Source: Humisphaera borealis
GTDB lineage: Bacteria > Planctomycetota > Phycisphaerae > Tepidisphaerales > Tepidisphaeraceae
NCBI RefSeq assembly: GCF_015169395.1
Contig: NZ_CP063458.1
Location: 3,472,001 to 3,536,000, forward strand
Direction: 5' to 3'
DNA: 64,000 bases
How positions within the stretch are numbered: position 1 is the first letter of the stretch; every line of letters starts with the position of its first letter. This document shows positions 35,035 to 46,313 of this stretch, in pieces. The translations under genes and the position numbers were made by a program. Below the pieces are notes generated by a model that saw nothing but the letters and a program-made list of their open reading frames with translations, was not told where the DNA came from and made no database searches.

Positions 35035-35131
35035 CGGCCAGTCAACCAACAACACAGCCGCCGCGCCGTGGGTCCCTCAACCAACACGACGCGACGGCTT
35101 CGTTTGTACGACCAGCGATCTGAACCGCCGG

Positions 35132-36550
35132 CTAGGCCATGATTTGCTTGACCACGTTGCCGTAGACGTCGGTCAGGCGGAAGTTGCGGCCGGCGTACTT
35201 GAAGGTGAGCTTCTCGTGATCCAGGCCGAGCAGCGCCAGCGTGGTGGCGTGGAGGTCGTGGACGTGGGTCTTGTTCTCGACGGCGGTGCCGCCGGTCTCG
35301 TCGGTGGCGCCCCAGCTGGTGCCGCCCTTCACGCCGCCGCCGGCCATCCACATGGTGTAGCCGCGGTTGTTGTGGTTGCGGCCGTCGCCGTTCTGGCCGG
35401 AGGGGGTGCGGCCGAACTCGCCGCCCCAGATAACCAAGGTGTCTTTCAGCAGCCCGCGCTGCTCGAGATCGGTCAGCAAAGCCGCGATTGGCTTGTCGGT
35501 CGATCCGCAGTTCTGCGTCAGCTTGGCCTTGAGCGCCTGGTGTTGGTCCCAGCCCTGGAAGCAGACTTCGATAAACCGCACGCCCGCCTCGGCAAACCGC
35601 CGGGCCAGCAGGCACTGACGGCCGAAGGTTTGGGTCATGCCGCTATCAGCGCCGTACATCGCGAGGGTTTCGGGCTTCTCGTCGGAGATGTCCATGAGCT
35701 TGGGCACGGCGCCCTGCATGCGGAAGCCCAGCTCGTAGCTTTCGATGACGCCGTCGAGCTGCTCGTTCGGGCCGGACTTGCGGAGCAGGTCGCGGTTCAT
35801 CTGCTGGATGAGGTCGAGCTGCTTACGCTGCTGAGTGCCGGTCAGGAAGTTGTTGCGGATGTCGGCGATGTTACGGTCGGTGGCGTCGATGCGGGTGCCC
35901 TGGAACGTCGCCGGCAGGAAGGCAGAACCGAAGTTCTGTGCCCCGCCGAGGCCGGTGGGCGGATTAATGGTGATGTAACCCGGCAGGTTTTCGTTCTGCG
36001 TTCCCAGGCCGTACAGCACCCACGCGCCGACGCTCGGGCGGACGAAGTTCACGCTGCCAGTGTGGAGCTGAATGGTCGCCTGCGGGTGGGCGGGGTTGTC
36101 AGTGTGCATGCCGTGGAGCATGCAGAGCTTGTCGGCCTGTTGGGCGACGTTGGGGAACAGCTCGCTGATCCAGTGGCCGCTCTTGCCGTGCTGCTTGAAC
36201 TTGAACGGCGACGGCAGCAGCTTGCCCTTACCGCCGGCCGGGCCGGAGAGCGTGGCGAGCTTGGGTTTGTAGTCGAAGGTGTCCAGGTGCGACGGGGCAC
36301 CCTGCATGAACAGGAAGATGACCCGCTTGGCGCGGGCGGGGAAGTGCGGCTGCTTTGCCGCCAGCGGCGACGCATAGCCGGGAGCCGGTGCCGTCACGCC
36401 GCCGGCCACCGCCCCGGCCGTCGCCGCCTGTGCCTGCTGTCCGAGCAGACCGGCCAGCGCGAGATAGCCAAAGCCGTTGCCGGCCTGGAGAAGCATCTGC
36501 CGGCGGGAAAGCGGGGAGACGGTCGGACGAAGCAGGTCGTCGTTCAGCAT
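35132..36550 (-). CDS. DUF1501 protein with Tat-like signal
   Basis: A 472-residue protein. The N-terminus has LSRRQMLLQAGNGFGYLALA, a twin-arginine-type signal. The body has the alkaline-phosphatase-like DUF1501 motifs: VIFLFMQGAPSHLDTFDYKP, FGRQCLLARRFAEAGVRFIE and [20 protein letters not shown]. Members are paired with PSCyt1 proteins throughout planctomycetes; the function is not known. ATG 36550 has GGAG eight bases upstream. It lies 36 bp downstream of the PSCyt1 gene and is surely cotranscribed with it. Confidence 0.9.
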   Translation of the reverse strand: MLNDDLLRPTVSPLSRRQMLLQAGNGFGYLALAGLLGQQAQAATAGAVAGGVTAPAPGYASPLAAKQPHFPARAKRVIFLFMQGAPSHLDTFDYKPKLATLSGPAGGKGKLLPSPFKFKQHGKSGHWISELFPNVAQQADKLCMLHGMHTDNPAHPQATIQLHTGSVNFVRPSVGAWVLYGLGTQNENLPGYITINPPTGLGGAQNFGSAFLPATFQGTRIDATDRNIADIRNNFLTGTQQRKQLDLIQQMNRDLLRKSGPNEQLDGVIESYELGFRMQGAVPKLMDISDEKPETLAMYGADSGMTQTFGRQCLLARRFAEAGVRFIEVCFQGWDQHQALKAKLTQNCGSTDKPIAALLTDLEQRGLLKDTLVIWGGEFGRTPSGQNGDGRNHNNRGYTMWMAGGGVKGGTSWGATDETGGTAVENKTHVHDLHATTLALLGLDHEKLTFKYAGRNFRLTDVYGNVVKQIMA

Positions 36551-36586
36551 AAGAGGCTCCAAGTTTCATGCCGGAGGCATGAGGCG

Positions 36587-39274
<2,688 letters not shown>

Positions 39275-39403
39275 GGGGTCTCTCTGGTGCTGGGGACTGT
39301 CTTGCCGCTTCTTTCTTCGGCCACCACCTCAACGGGCGAGCACTTGGAATATTTCAGCGTTGCGGCGATCCTTCGCGGCCCCATCACGCGAAGGAGACGA
39401 GTC

Positions 39404-40159
39404 ATGTCAAACGAACTTTCCGGGCAGGTTGCCCTGGTCACCGGTGCATCCCGCGGCCTCGGCCGGGCGATCGCAGAGGAACTCGCCGCCCGCGGCGCCA
39501 AGACCGCCGTCAATTACTTCGGCAACGCCGACCTCGCCGGCGACGTGGTGCGGACGATCGCCGATCGCGGCGGCGTCGCCCGGGCGTTCAAGGCCGATGT
39601 CCGCGACGAGGCGGACGTGAGCCGGATGGTCGGCGAAGTCGAAGCCGCGTTCGGCCCGATCGACATCCTGGTCATCAACGCGACCGGGCCGCAGCCGTTC
39701 ATCCCGATCGAGAAGCTCAACTGGCGGGCGATGCTCGACCAGCTCGAGTTTTTCGTAAAGAGCCCGATGCTGCTCGTTCAGAGCGTGGTCGGCCAGATGA
39801 AGCAGCGACGCACCGGGCGGATCATCAACATCGGCTCGGAGGTCTTCGACAAAGGCGTGCCCGAGTTCTCGAACTACGTCGCCGCCAAGGGCGCACAGCT
39901 CGGGCTGACACGGTCGTGGGCGATGGAGCTGGCCCCGTTCGGCATCGCCGTGAACCTGATCGCGCCGGGTTGGATTCCCACCGAACGCCATGCCGGCGAC
40001 CCGCAGGAAATGAAAGACGCCTACGCCGCCGGCGTGCCGATGAAGCACATGGGCGAAAACACCGACATCGCCAGGGCCGTGGCTTTTTTGGCAGGCGAAG
40101 GCGGGCGGTTTATCACCGGGCAGAAGCTGAGCGTGAACGGCGGAAATACGCTGGGTTGA
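39404..40159 (+). CDS. Short-chain dehydrogenase/reductase (SDR)
   Basis: A 251-residue classical SDR. The cofactor motif is VALVTGASRGLGRAIAEELA (TGxxxGxG). ADVRDEADVSR is next, the NAG-type strand is ILVINATGP, and the catalytic Tyr/Lys are in FSNYVAAKGAQLGLTRSWAM (YxxxK). The serine position is INIGSEVF. It ends FITGQKLSVNGGNTLG, the usual SDR tail. Substrate is unknown; FabG-like 3-oxoacyl or sugar reductase activity is possible. ATG 39404 has AAGGAG upstream. It is divergent from the PSCyt1 gene. Confidence 0.92.
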   Translation: MSNELSGQVALVTGASRGLGRAIAEELAARGAKTAVNYFGNADLAGDVVRTIADRGGVARAFKADVRDEADVSRMVGEVEAAFGPIDILVINATGPQPFIPIEKLNWRAMLDQLEFFVKSPMLLVQSVVGQMKQRRTGRIINIGSEVFDKGVPEFSNYVAAKGAQLGLTRSWAMELAPFGIAVNLIAPGWIPTERHAGDPQEMKDAYAAGVPMKHMGENTDIARAVAFLAGEGGRFITGQKLSVNGGNTLG

Positions 40160-40239
40160 AGGCCGTCACGTGACGTCTGGAATCATCTGTCCCCGACGAG
40201 CGGTTGCACTGCAGGTGCTTGCCGGTCGGTGCCGAACTT

Positions 40240-40836
40240 TTACGGAACGACCTTCTTCCCCGCGGCCAGCATCTCGACGAACCCTTCGATCCGTCGCTTC
40301 CGCGTTTCGGGCCTTTTCGCGTCCTGAATGCGGTACAGGATCGCGTAGCGATTGGTCCCGGTCAGCGTCGCAAAGAATGCCGCCGCCTTCTTGTTCTTCG
40401 TTAACGCCGCCGCGAAATCGTCGGGGACGGTTGCGGTGCGGGGCGAATCGTAGGCGGCGTCCCAACGACCGTCGGCTTTGGCCAGTTCGATCTGCCGTTG
40501 GCCGGCGGGCTTCATTCTCCCCTGCTCGATCAACGTCTGAACCTTCGCACAGTTGATTTTCGACCACTTGCTCCGCGACCGGCGCGGCGTGAACCGCTGC
40601 ATGTACCACGTTACGTCAACGCTCTGCACCTGCCCGTCGATCCAGCCGTAGCATAGTGCGACTTCCAGAGCCTCGGCATACACCACCGACGGCACACCGG
40701 ACGCCTTCTTGGCGAACTTCAGCCAGATGGCATCGACGCTGGTGTGATTTGCGTCGAGCCACGCTTCCCAGTCGTCTTTTGACGCGAACGACAGCACCGG
40801 CGGATCGGCCGAAGATGCCTTGGACTTTGCAGGCAT
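40240..40836 (-). CDS. YdeI/OmpD-associated family protein
   Basis: A 198-residue protein. The N-terminal part has SVDAIWLKFAKKASGVPSVV and EALEVALCYGWIDGQVQSVD, and the middle has WYMQRFTPRRSRSKWSKINC, the core pattern of the YdeI (OmdA) family. The C-terminal part VPDDFAAALTKNKKAAAFFA and RYAILYRIQDAKRPETRKRR matches the family's second domain. Some members have been linked to bacteriocin protection in Proteobacteria; the biochemical role is not known. It is convergent with the SDR gene. Confidence 0.85.
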   Translation of the reverse strand: MPAKSKASSADPPVLSFASKDDWEAWLDANHTSVDAIWLKFAKKASGVPSVVYAEALEVALCYGWIDGQVQSVDVTWYMQRFTPRRSRSKWSKINCAKVQTLIEQGRMKPAGQRQIELAKADGRWDAAYDSPRTATVPDDFAAALTKNKKAAAFFATLTGTNRYAILYRIQDAKRPETRKRRIEGFVEMLAAGKKVVP

Positions 40837-40866
40837 GGGATACCGGGTTACGTCGAGGGCGATCCA

Positions 40867-40913
40867 CGCTCCGCTTCGCGTCGCGGCTAACCGATTGGCC
40901 GCGAAGCGGAGCG
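40867..40913. repeat. Hairpin with 14-bp stem
   Basis: CGCTCCGCTTCGCG at 40867-40880 pairs exactly with 40900-40913. It lies between the YdeI-like gene and the DUF1501 gene. Confidence 0.75.
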
Positions 40914-40938
40914 CGAATCGGTGTACGTCTCTAGTCCG

Positions 40939-42441
40939 TCACGCAAGCAGCGCCTTAACCACATTCCCGTGCACGTCGGTGAGCCGGAAGTTGCGGCCCT
41001 GGAAGCGATACGTGAGCTGCTCGTGGTCGATACCGAGACAGCGCAAAACTGTCGCGTTGAAGTCGTGAATGTGAACCGGGTCTTTCACGATGTTGTACGA
41101 GTAGTCGTCGGTTTCGCCGTAGACCAAACCCGGCTTGATGCCGCCGCCGGCCATCCACATCGTGAAGCAGCGGCCGTGGTGGTCGCGGCCGTGGTTGTCC
41201 TTGCTGAGCGTGCCCTGGCTGTAGATCGTCCGGCCGAACTCGCCGCCCCAGATGACCAGCGTGTCTTCGAGCAAGCCGCGGTTCTTGAGGTCTTTGATGA
41301 GCGCCGCCGACGGCTGATCGACGTCCTTGCACTGGCCGCGAATCTGCTTGGGCAGGCTGCTGTGCTGGTCCCAGCCCCGATGCATGAGCTGCACGAACCG
41401 AACGCCGCGCTCGGCCATTCGGCGTGCGAGCAGGCAGTTGCGGGCGTAGCCGCCGTCGGTGGGATGATTGCCGTCGGCATCCAGGCCGTACATGTCGAGC
41501 GTTGCCTTGGATTCCTGTTTCAGGTCGGTCAGGTCGGGCACGCTCGCCTGCATGCGGAACGCCATCTCGTACTGGGCGATGCGGGTGTTGATTTCCGGGT
41601 CGCCGAAGGCATCGGCGGCCATCTTGTTGAGCTGGGCGGAGGCGTCGAGCATGGTCCGACGGCTTTCGCCGTCGATGCCGGCGGGGTTCGACAAGTACAG
41701 CACCGGATCGCCGCCGGTCCGCAGCCGCACACCCTGGTGCTGGCTGGGGACGAAGCCGCTGCCCCAGAGCCGGCTGAAGATCGGCTGATCGGTCTTGTTA
41801 CCGCTGCCCTGGGAGATCATGACCACGAACGCCGGCAGGTTTTCGTTGGCGCTGCCGAGCCCATAACTGAGCCATGCCCCGAGCGAAGGCCGGCCGGGCT
41901 GCTGCGAACCGGTTTGCAGGAAGGTGATCGCAGGGTCGTGGTTGATCGCCTCCGTGTGCATCGACTTGACGATCGCGATGTCATCCACGATCTGCGACGT
42001 GTGCGGGAGCAGTTCGCTCACCCACGCACCGCTCTTGCCGTACTGCTTGAAGTCGAACATCGGCGCGACGCAGGGGAATGACTTCTGCCCGCTGGTCATC
42101 CCGGTCAGCCGCTGCCCTTGGCGGATCGCTTCGGGCAGCTCTGTGCCGTGGATCTTGCGGAGCGAAGGCTTGTAGTCGAACAGATCGATGTGCGAAGGCC
42201 CGCCCGACATGACCAGGTAAATGACCCGCTTTGCCTTGGGCGCGAACTGCAGCGCCTTGAGAGCCGCCCCGACGCCCGGCGACACCCCCGGTGCAGCCGG
42301 CGATGCGGGCGTTGCCGTCGCCGCCGACAGCAACGCAGGGTTCAGCAGCGACGCCAGAGCGGCGGTGCCAATGCCGGCCGAGGTCCGGCCGAAGAGTTGT
42401 CGGCGGGTGAGGAGGGTGCTGATGTTCGTGTCGCTTAGCAT
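40939..42441 (-). CDS. DUF1501 protein, second copy
   Basis: A 500-residue protein of the same family as the one at 35132. The signal ([20 protein letters not shown]) is twin-arginine-like. The body has [40 protein letters not shown] and [20 protein letters not shown], and ends [14 protein letters not shown]. The two window copies are clearly paralogous but diverged. ATG 42441 is used because the signal begins there. Its expected PSCyt1 partner is at 43083, with a toxin-antitoxin module lying in between. Confidence 0.9.
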   Translation of the reverse strand: MLSDTNISTLLTRRQLFGRTSAGIGTAALASLLNPALLSAATATPASPAAPGVSPGVGAALKALQFAPKAKRVIYLVMSGGPSHIDLFDYKPSLRKIHGTELPEAIRQGQRLTGMTSGQKSFPCVAPMFDFKQYGKSGAWVSELLPHTSQIVDDIAIVKSMHTEAINHDPAITFLQTGSQQPGRPSLGAWLSYGLGSANENLPAFVVMISQGSGNKTDQPIFSRLWGSGFVPSQHQGVRLRTGGDPVLYLSNPAGIDGESRRTMLDASAQLNKMAADAFGDPEINTRIAQYEMAFRMQASVPDLTDLKQESKATLDMYGLDADGNHPTDGGYARNCLLARRMAERGVRFVQLMHRGWDQHSSLPKQIRGQCKDVDQPSAALIKDLKNRGLLEDTLVIWGGEFGRTIYSQGTLSKDNHGRDHHGRCFTMWMAGGGIKPGLVYGETDDYSYNIVKDPVHIHDFNATVLRCLGIDHEQLTYRFQGRNFRLTDVHGNVVKALLA

Positions 42442-42515
42442 GCTTGAATTCCATTCACACAAAGGAGCTACGACGTTCACCTTGCCCGCCAGGGAAAGGC
42501 CGCTTCGCACGACGC

Positions 42516-42809
42516 CTACCCTAGCCGATCGAGCCAGTACCCCGGCTTTCGACGCAAGTGCATCACGGCGATGACATGAATCGAATCGCCTTCGAACAAG
42601 TAAACGACTCCATATTGGAATCGCTTCGTACGAATGCGCCGCGCGCCCTCTTCGACAATCTGCCACGCTTCGGGAAACTGCACGGCAAGGTCAATGGCCT
42701 CTTCGACCGCACCGGATAGGTCATCGCCCAGCCCCGGCTCTATCCGGTTGTGATAGTCGACGGCGTGAAGCAGCTCCGCTTCGGCATCCGGTTCAAAAGT
42801 AACCTTCAT
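42516..42809 (-). CDS. ParE/RelE-type toxin
   Basis: A 97-residue protein of the RelE/ParE superfamily. It has [20 protein letters not shown] at the N-terminus, [20 protein letters not shown] in the middle and [20 protein letters not shown] at the end, the usual strand-helix-strand layout of ParE-like toxins with the C-terminal R..YW. It overlaps the antitoxin gene by four bases (ATGA), so translation is coupled. Whether it cleaves mRNA or inhibits gyrase cannot be told from sequence. Confidence 0.88.
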   Translation of the reverse strand: MKVTFEPDAEAELLHAVDYHNRIEPGLGDDLSGAVEEAIDLAVQFPEAWQIVEEGARRIRTKRFQYGVVYLFEGDSIHVIAVMHLRRKPGYWLDRLG

Positions 42810-43051
42810 GCACGCCTCGCGCGCAGCTTGGCGAACACTTCCTGCGCCGGGATGGGCGTCGTTTGTCCGCTTCGGTGCGCTGCGATTCGTCGTCGAATCT
42901 CGTGGGCCCAGGCGGCGTCAACCTCGGCTTGCTCCGCATCGGCTAGTATCGGATCGTCCAAGCTCAACATCAGCTCTTCCGCGAGCCTCGCACGTTCGTC
43001 GCGGGAAAGAGACAACGCAGCTTCCCGAACAGATTGCATCTGGGCAGTCAT
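42806..43051 (-). CDS. Antitoxin, addiction module component (TIGR02574-like)
   Basis: An 81-residue acidic, helical protein: REAALSLSRDERARLAEELM followed by LSLDDPILADAEQAEVDAAW and AHEIRRRIAAHRSG. This is the addiction-module component family that pairs with ParE-type toxins. ATG 43051 has AAGGAG eight bases upstream; a GTG at 43060 overlaps the Shine-Dalgarno and is rejected. It is the first gene of the pair. Confidence 0.85.
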   Translation of the reverse strand: MTAQMQSVREAALSLSRDERARLAEELMLSLDDPILADAEQAEVDAAWAHEIRRRIAAHRSGQTTPIPAQEVFAKLRARRA

Positions 43052-43082
43052 CGAAGGCACTCCTTTAGAACAGATAGCAATT

Positions 43083-46000
43083 CTATCCCCGCGTCACCGC
43101 CTCATCCAAGTTCAATATCACGCTGCACATCGTCGCCCAGGCCGCCAGATCGGCCGGGTTGAGCTTCTCGTTTCGGCCCGATTCGCCGACGCTCAGCAGC
43201 TTCGCCGCCGCGGGCAGATCTGCCGCGAACTTCGCACGCTGCTTGTCGATGACTGACTTCAGCACGGCGGCCTCCGCGTCCTTCGGCGACCGGCCCAGAA
43301 CCTGGCGGAACGCGAAGGTGATGCGGTCGGCGTCGCTCGCCGTTGCCGGCGGCTCGGACATCAGCCGCTCGGCTAGCTTGCGCGACGCCTCGACGTATGT
43401 CGGGTCGTTCATCAGGATCAGCGCCTGCAACGGCGTGTTCGTCCGGCCTCGCCGCACCGTGCAGGTTTCGCGGTCCGGGGCATCAAACGTCGACAGCGTG
43501 GGCGGCGGACTGGTGCGCTTCCAGAACGTGTACATCGTTCGGCGATACAGGTCTTCGCCCTTGCTCTGCACATAGACCTGCGCGCTCCACTTCGCCCCGT
43601 CGCCGCGGCTCATGAGCTCTTCCCACAAGCCGGCCGGCTGGTACGGCGACACGCTCTGCCCGCCGACCTTGCCGTTGAGCAATCCGCTCGCGGCAAGCGC
43701 CTGGTCCCGAATGACCTCGGCCTGCAACCGGTATCGAGAGCCCCGGGCGAGCAGACGGTTCTCAGGATCGCGGCCGTGCAACTCCGGCGTGACCGCCGAC
43801 CGCTGCCGGTACGTGCTGCTGGTGACGTAGGTGCGCATCAGCCGGCGGACATCCCAACCGGTCTCTATGAACTCGGCCGCGAGCCAGTCGAGCAGTTCGG
43901 GGTGCGAAGGCAACTCGCCTTGTGAGCCAAAGTCCTCCGACGTCTTGACCAGCCCGACGCCGAACACCATCTGCCAGTAACGGTTGACCGTCACGCGCGA
44001 TGTCAGCGGATGTTGCCGGTCGATCAGCCAGCGGGCAAAGCCGAGGCGGTTCATCGGCTGATCCTTCGGTAACGGCGGCAGGAATGCCGGCAGGCCAGGC
44101 GTGACTTTTTCGCCGGGCTTGTCGTACTCGCCGCGCATCAGGATGAACGTGTCGCGCGGGTTTGCCATCTCCTGCATGACCATCGACGTGGGAACGCTCG
44201 CCACAAGTTCGTCGCGGGCCTTTTTGGCCTCGGCGATCTCGGCGACGACCGCCTTGCCGCCGGCCCAGACGCTCTGGCGGAAGTAATCTCGCAGGGCGTT
44301 GCGCTGCGGCTCGGACCGCTTTTCCGACGGCGATGCCAGGATGGCGGCGACATTTGCCGGCGTGTTGCCGGCCTTCGTCGGCGACGGGGCATCCGTAAGC
44401 GACAGCCTGAACTTGCCGAGCTGGTGCTGACCGAAGGTGGTATTGAACGCCAGCTTGATGACGAGTTGCGGGCGGGGGGCGTTGGCCGCGTCCGCCAAGG
44501 CGGACCCTACGGGCTCGGCCAGTTCGAAGACGGCTTCGTGTGCCTTGCCGACTTCGGGGTAGATCGCCCAGCCTGAGGTCGGGTTGGCGTCGATCGCATT
44601 GTCGATCGGAAAGGTGTCCTGGGCAAAGCTCGCGACGGCCTTGGCGATCTTCACGGGCGCGGGCGAAGCCTTCTCGCCACGCGACACGCCGACCGTAAAG
44701 TCGGTCATCACCATGTTGCCGTTGGGGCTGCGGCCCGGCCCGCCGGCGGCGAGCGACTTATCGGGCAGCGCCTCCAGCCGAACGCCGGTCACCTTCTTCA
44801 GGCCGGCGGGGATCGCCAGCGTGACGGTGTACGTTTCCTTTGCCGGGTTGCGGTCGGTCGCGAGGATCGACTTGTCCGCCTGCTGCGTGAGCGTCGCGCG
44901 GCCGGCGGACTTCATGTCGACCGCGTCGGCCGCCGTCCAGGTGAGTTTTGTCTTCGATTCCGCTGGCAGCGACGCCTCCCATTCGGCCTGCGCCGCGTCG
45001 GCGTCGGCGAGCGGGCCGGCGAGCTTTCGCTCGGCGGCGGCGACTCGGGCCGAGAGCGCCTCAAGCGCTTTCTGCTGCTCTGCGGTCGGGGCCGAGACCA
45101 TGGGTGCCGCGTTCCCCTTGCTGCCGTCCAAGCCACGTTCGTCGATCGTGTTGAAGAACGCGTAGAGCTGGTAGTACTCCTTCTGCGTGATCGGGTCGTA
45201 CTTGTGGTCGTGGCACTGCGTGCAGGCCACGCTCAAACCGAGGAACACCGTGCCGGTCGTGTTGACGCGATCGAGCACGTAAGCCGTGCGGTACTCCTCG
45301 GCGATCGCGCCGCCTTCGAAGTTCACCATGTGGTTGCGGTTGAAGCCCGAGGCGACCTTCTGCTCCAGCGTCGCGTTCGGCAGCAGGTCGCCGGCGAGCT
45401 GTTCGACCGTGAACTGGTCGTACGGCTTGTTCGTGTGGAAGGCGTTGATCACCCATTCACGCCAGCGGGTCATGTCGCGGCCGGCATCAATGTGATAGCC
45501 GTGCGTGTCGGCGTAACGGGCGGCGTCGAGCCAGTCCATCGCCATCCGCTCGCCATACCGAACGCTCGACAACAGTCGATCGACCACCTTTTCATAGGCA
45601 TCGGGCGCGTTGTCGGCCAGGAAGTCGTCGACGTCTTTGGTTGTCGGCGGCAGCCCGGTCAGGTCGAGCGTCAATCGGCGGATGAGGGTCGTCTTGTCAG
45701 CCTCGGGCGACGGTGCCAGCCCTTCCTTCTTGAGCCGTTCCAGCACGAACGCGTCGATCGGGTTGCGCACCCAGTTGCCGTCGCCGGCCTGAGGAACAGC
45801 CGGCCGGGCCACCGGCACAAACGACCAGTGGTCCTCCCAAGCGGCGCCCTGCTCGATCCATTTCTTCAGCAGCGATTTCTGCCGTTCGGTCAGGGTCTTC
45901 TTCGAAGCCGGCGGCGGCATGATCTCTTCGGCGTCGGCCGTCATCACCCGCTGATAGACCAGGCTTTCGGCCGGCTTGCCGGCGACGACCGGAACCCCGG

Positions 46001-46235
46001 CGTCGATCTTGTGCGTCAGTCCGGCCCGCGTATCCAGGCGAAGGTCGGCCTTGCGCTTCTTCTGGTCGAAGCCGTGACAGGCAAAGCAGTTCTCCGACAG
46101 AATCGGCCGAATGTCGCGGTTAAACTGCACCCGCTCGGGCAGCGGGCCGTCGTGCGCGATGTCAGCGGCGAATACCCGCCCGCCCGAAAGGCCGACACAC
46201 GTCAATGCCACGAATCCGATCAATGAGCGATGCAT
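43083..46235 (-). CDS. PSCyt1-DUF1549-DUF1553 protein, second copy
   Basis: A 1050-residue exported protein. The signal peptide is LIGFVALTCVGLSGGRVFAA. The cytochrome domain has ILSENCFACHGFDQKKRKAD and EEIMPPPASKKTLTERQKSL. DUF1549 has LTLDLTGLPPTTKDVDDFLA and CTQCHDHKYDPITQKEYYQL, and DUF1553 has RVTVNRYWQMVFGVGLVKTS and STYRQRSAVTPELHGRDPEN. Compared with the other copy it has about 200 extra residues between DUF1549 and DUF1553, a probable carbohydrate-binding-like insert (KVTGVRLEALPDKSLAAGGP and QLVIKLAFNTTFGQHQLGKF). The ATG is at 46235. Confidence 0.9.
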   Translation of the reverse strand: MHRSLIGFVALTCVGLSGGRVFAADIAHDGPLPERVQFNRDIRPILSENCFACHGFDQKKRKADLRLDTRAGLTHKIDAGVPVVAGKPAESLVYQRVMTADAEEIMPPPASKKTLTERQKSLLKKWIEQGAAWEDHWSFVPVARPAVPQAGDGNWVRNPIDAFVLERLKKEGLAPSPEADKTTLIRRLTLDLTGLPPTTKDVDDFLADNAPDAYEKVVDRLLSSVRYGERMAMDWLDAARYADTHGYHIDAGRDMTRWREWVINAFHTNKPYDQFTVEQLAGDLLPNATLEQKVASGFNRNHMVNFEGGAIAEEYRTAYVLDRVNTTGTVFLGLSVACTQCHDHKYDPITQKEYYQLYAFFNTIDERGLDGSKGNAAPMVSAPTAEQQKALEALSARVAAAERKLAGPLADADAAQAEWEASLPAESKTKLTWTAADAVDMKSAGRATLTQQADKSILATDRNPAKETYTVTLAIPAGLKKVTGVRLEALPDKSLAAGGPGRSPNGNMVMTDFTVGVSRGEKASPAPVKIAKAVASFAQDTFPIDNAIDANPTSGWAIYPEVGKAHEAVFELAEPVGSALADAANAPRPQLVIKLAFNTTFGQHQLGKFRLSLTDAPSPTKAGNTPANVAAILASPSEKRSEPQRNALRDYFRQSVWAGGKAVVAEIAEAKKARDELVASVPTSMVMQEMANPRDTFILMRGEYDKPGEKVTPGLPAFLPPLPKDQPMNRLGFARWLIDRQHPLTSRVTVNRYWQMVFGVGLVKTSEDFGSQGELPSHPELLDWLAAEFIETGWDVRRLMRTYVTSSTYRQRSAVTPELHGRDPENRLLARGSRYRLQAEVIRDQALAASGLLNGKVGGQSVSPYQPAGLWEELMSRGDGAKWSAQVYVQSKGEDLYRRTMYTFWKRTSPPPTLSTFDAPDRETCTVRRGRTNTPLQALILMNDPTYVEASRKLAERLMSEPPATASDADRITFAFRQVLGRSPKDAEAAVLKSVIDKQRAKFAADLPAAAKLLSVGESGRNEKLNPADLAAWATMCSVILNLDEAVTRG

Positions 46236-46313
46236 CACAGCACGACTCCGTTAAAGCAATGCGGCGGGAAGGAAACGGGGAACCGCTTCGGACCAATACT
46301 AATAGATATCGAG

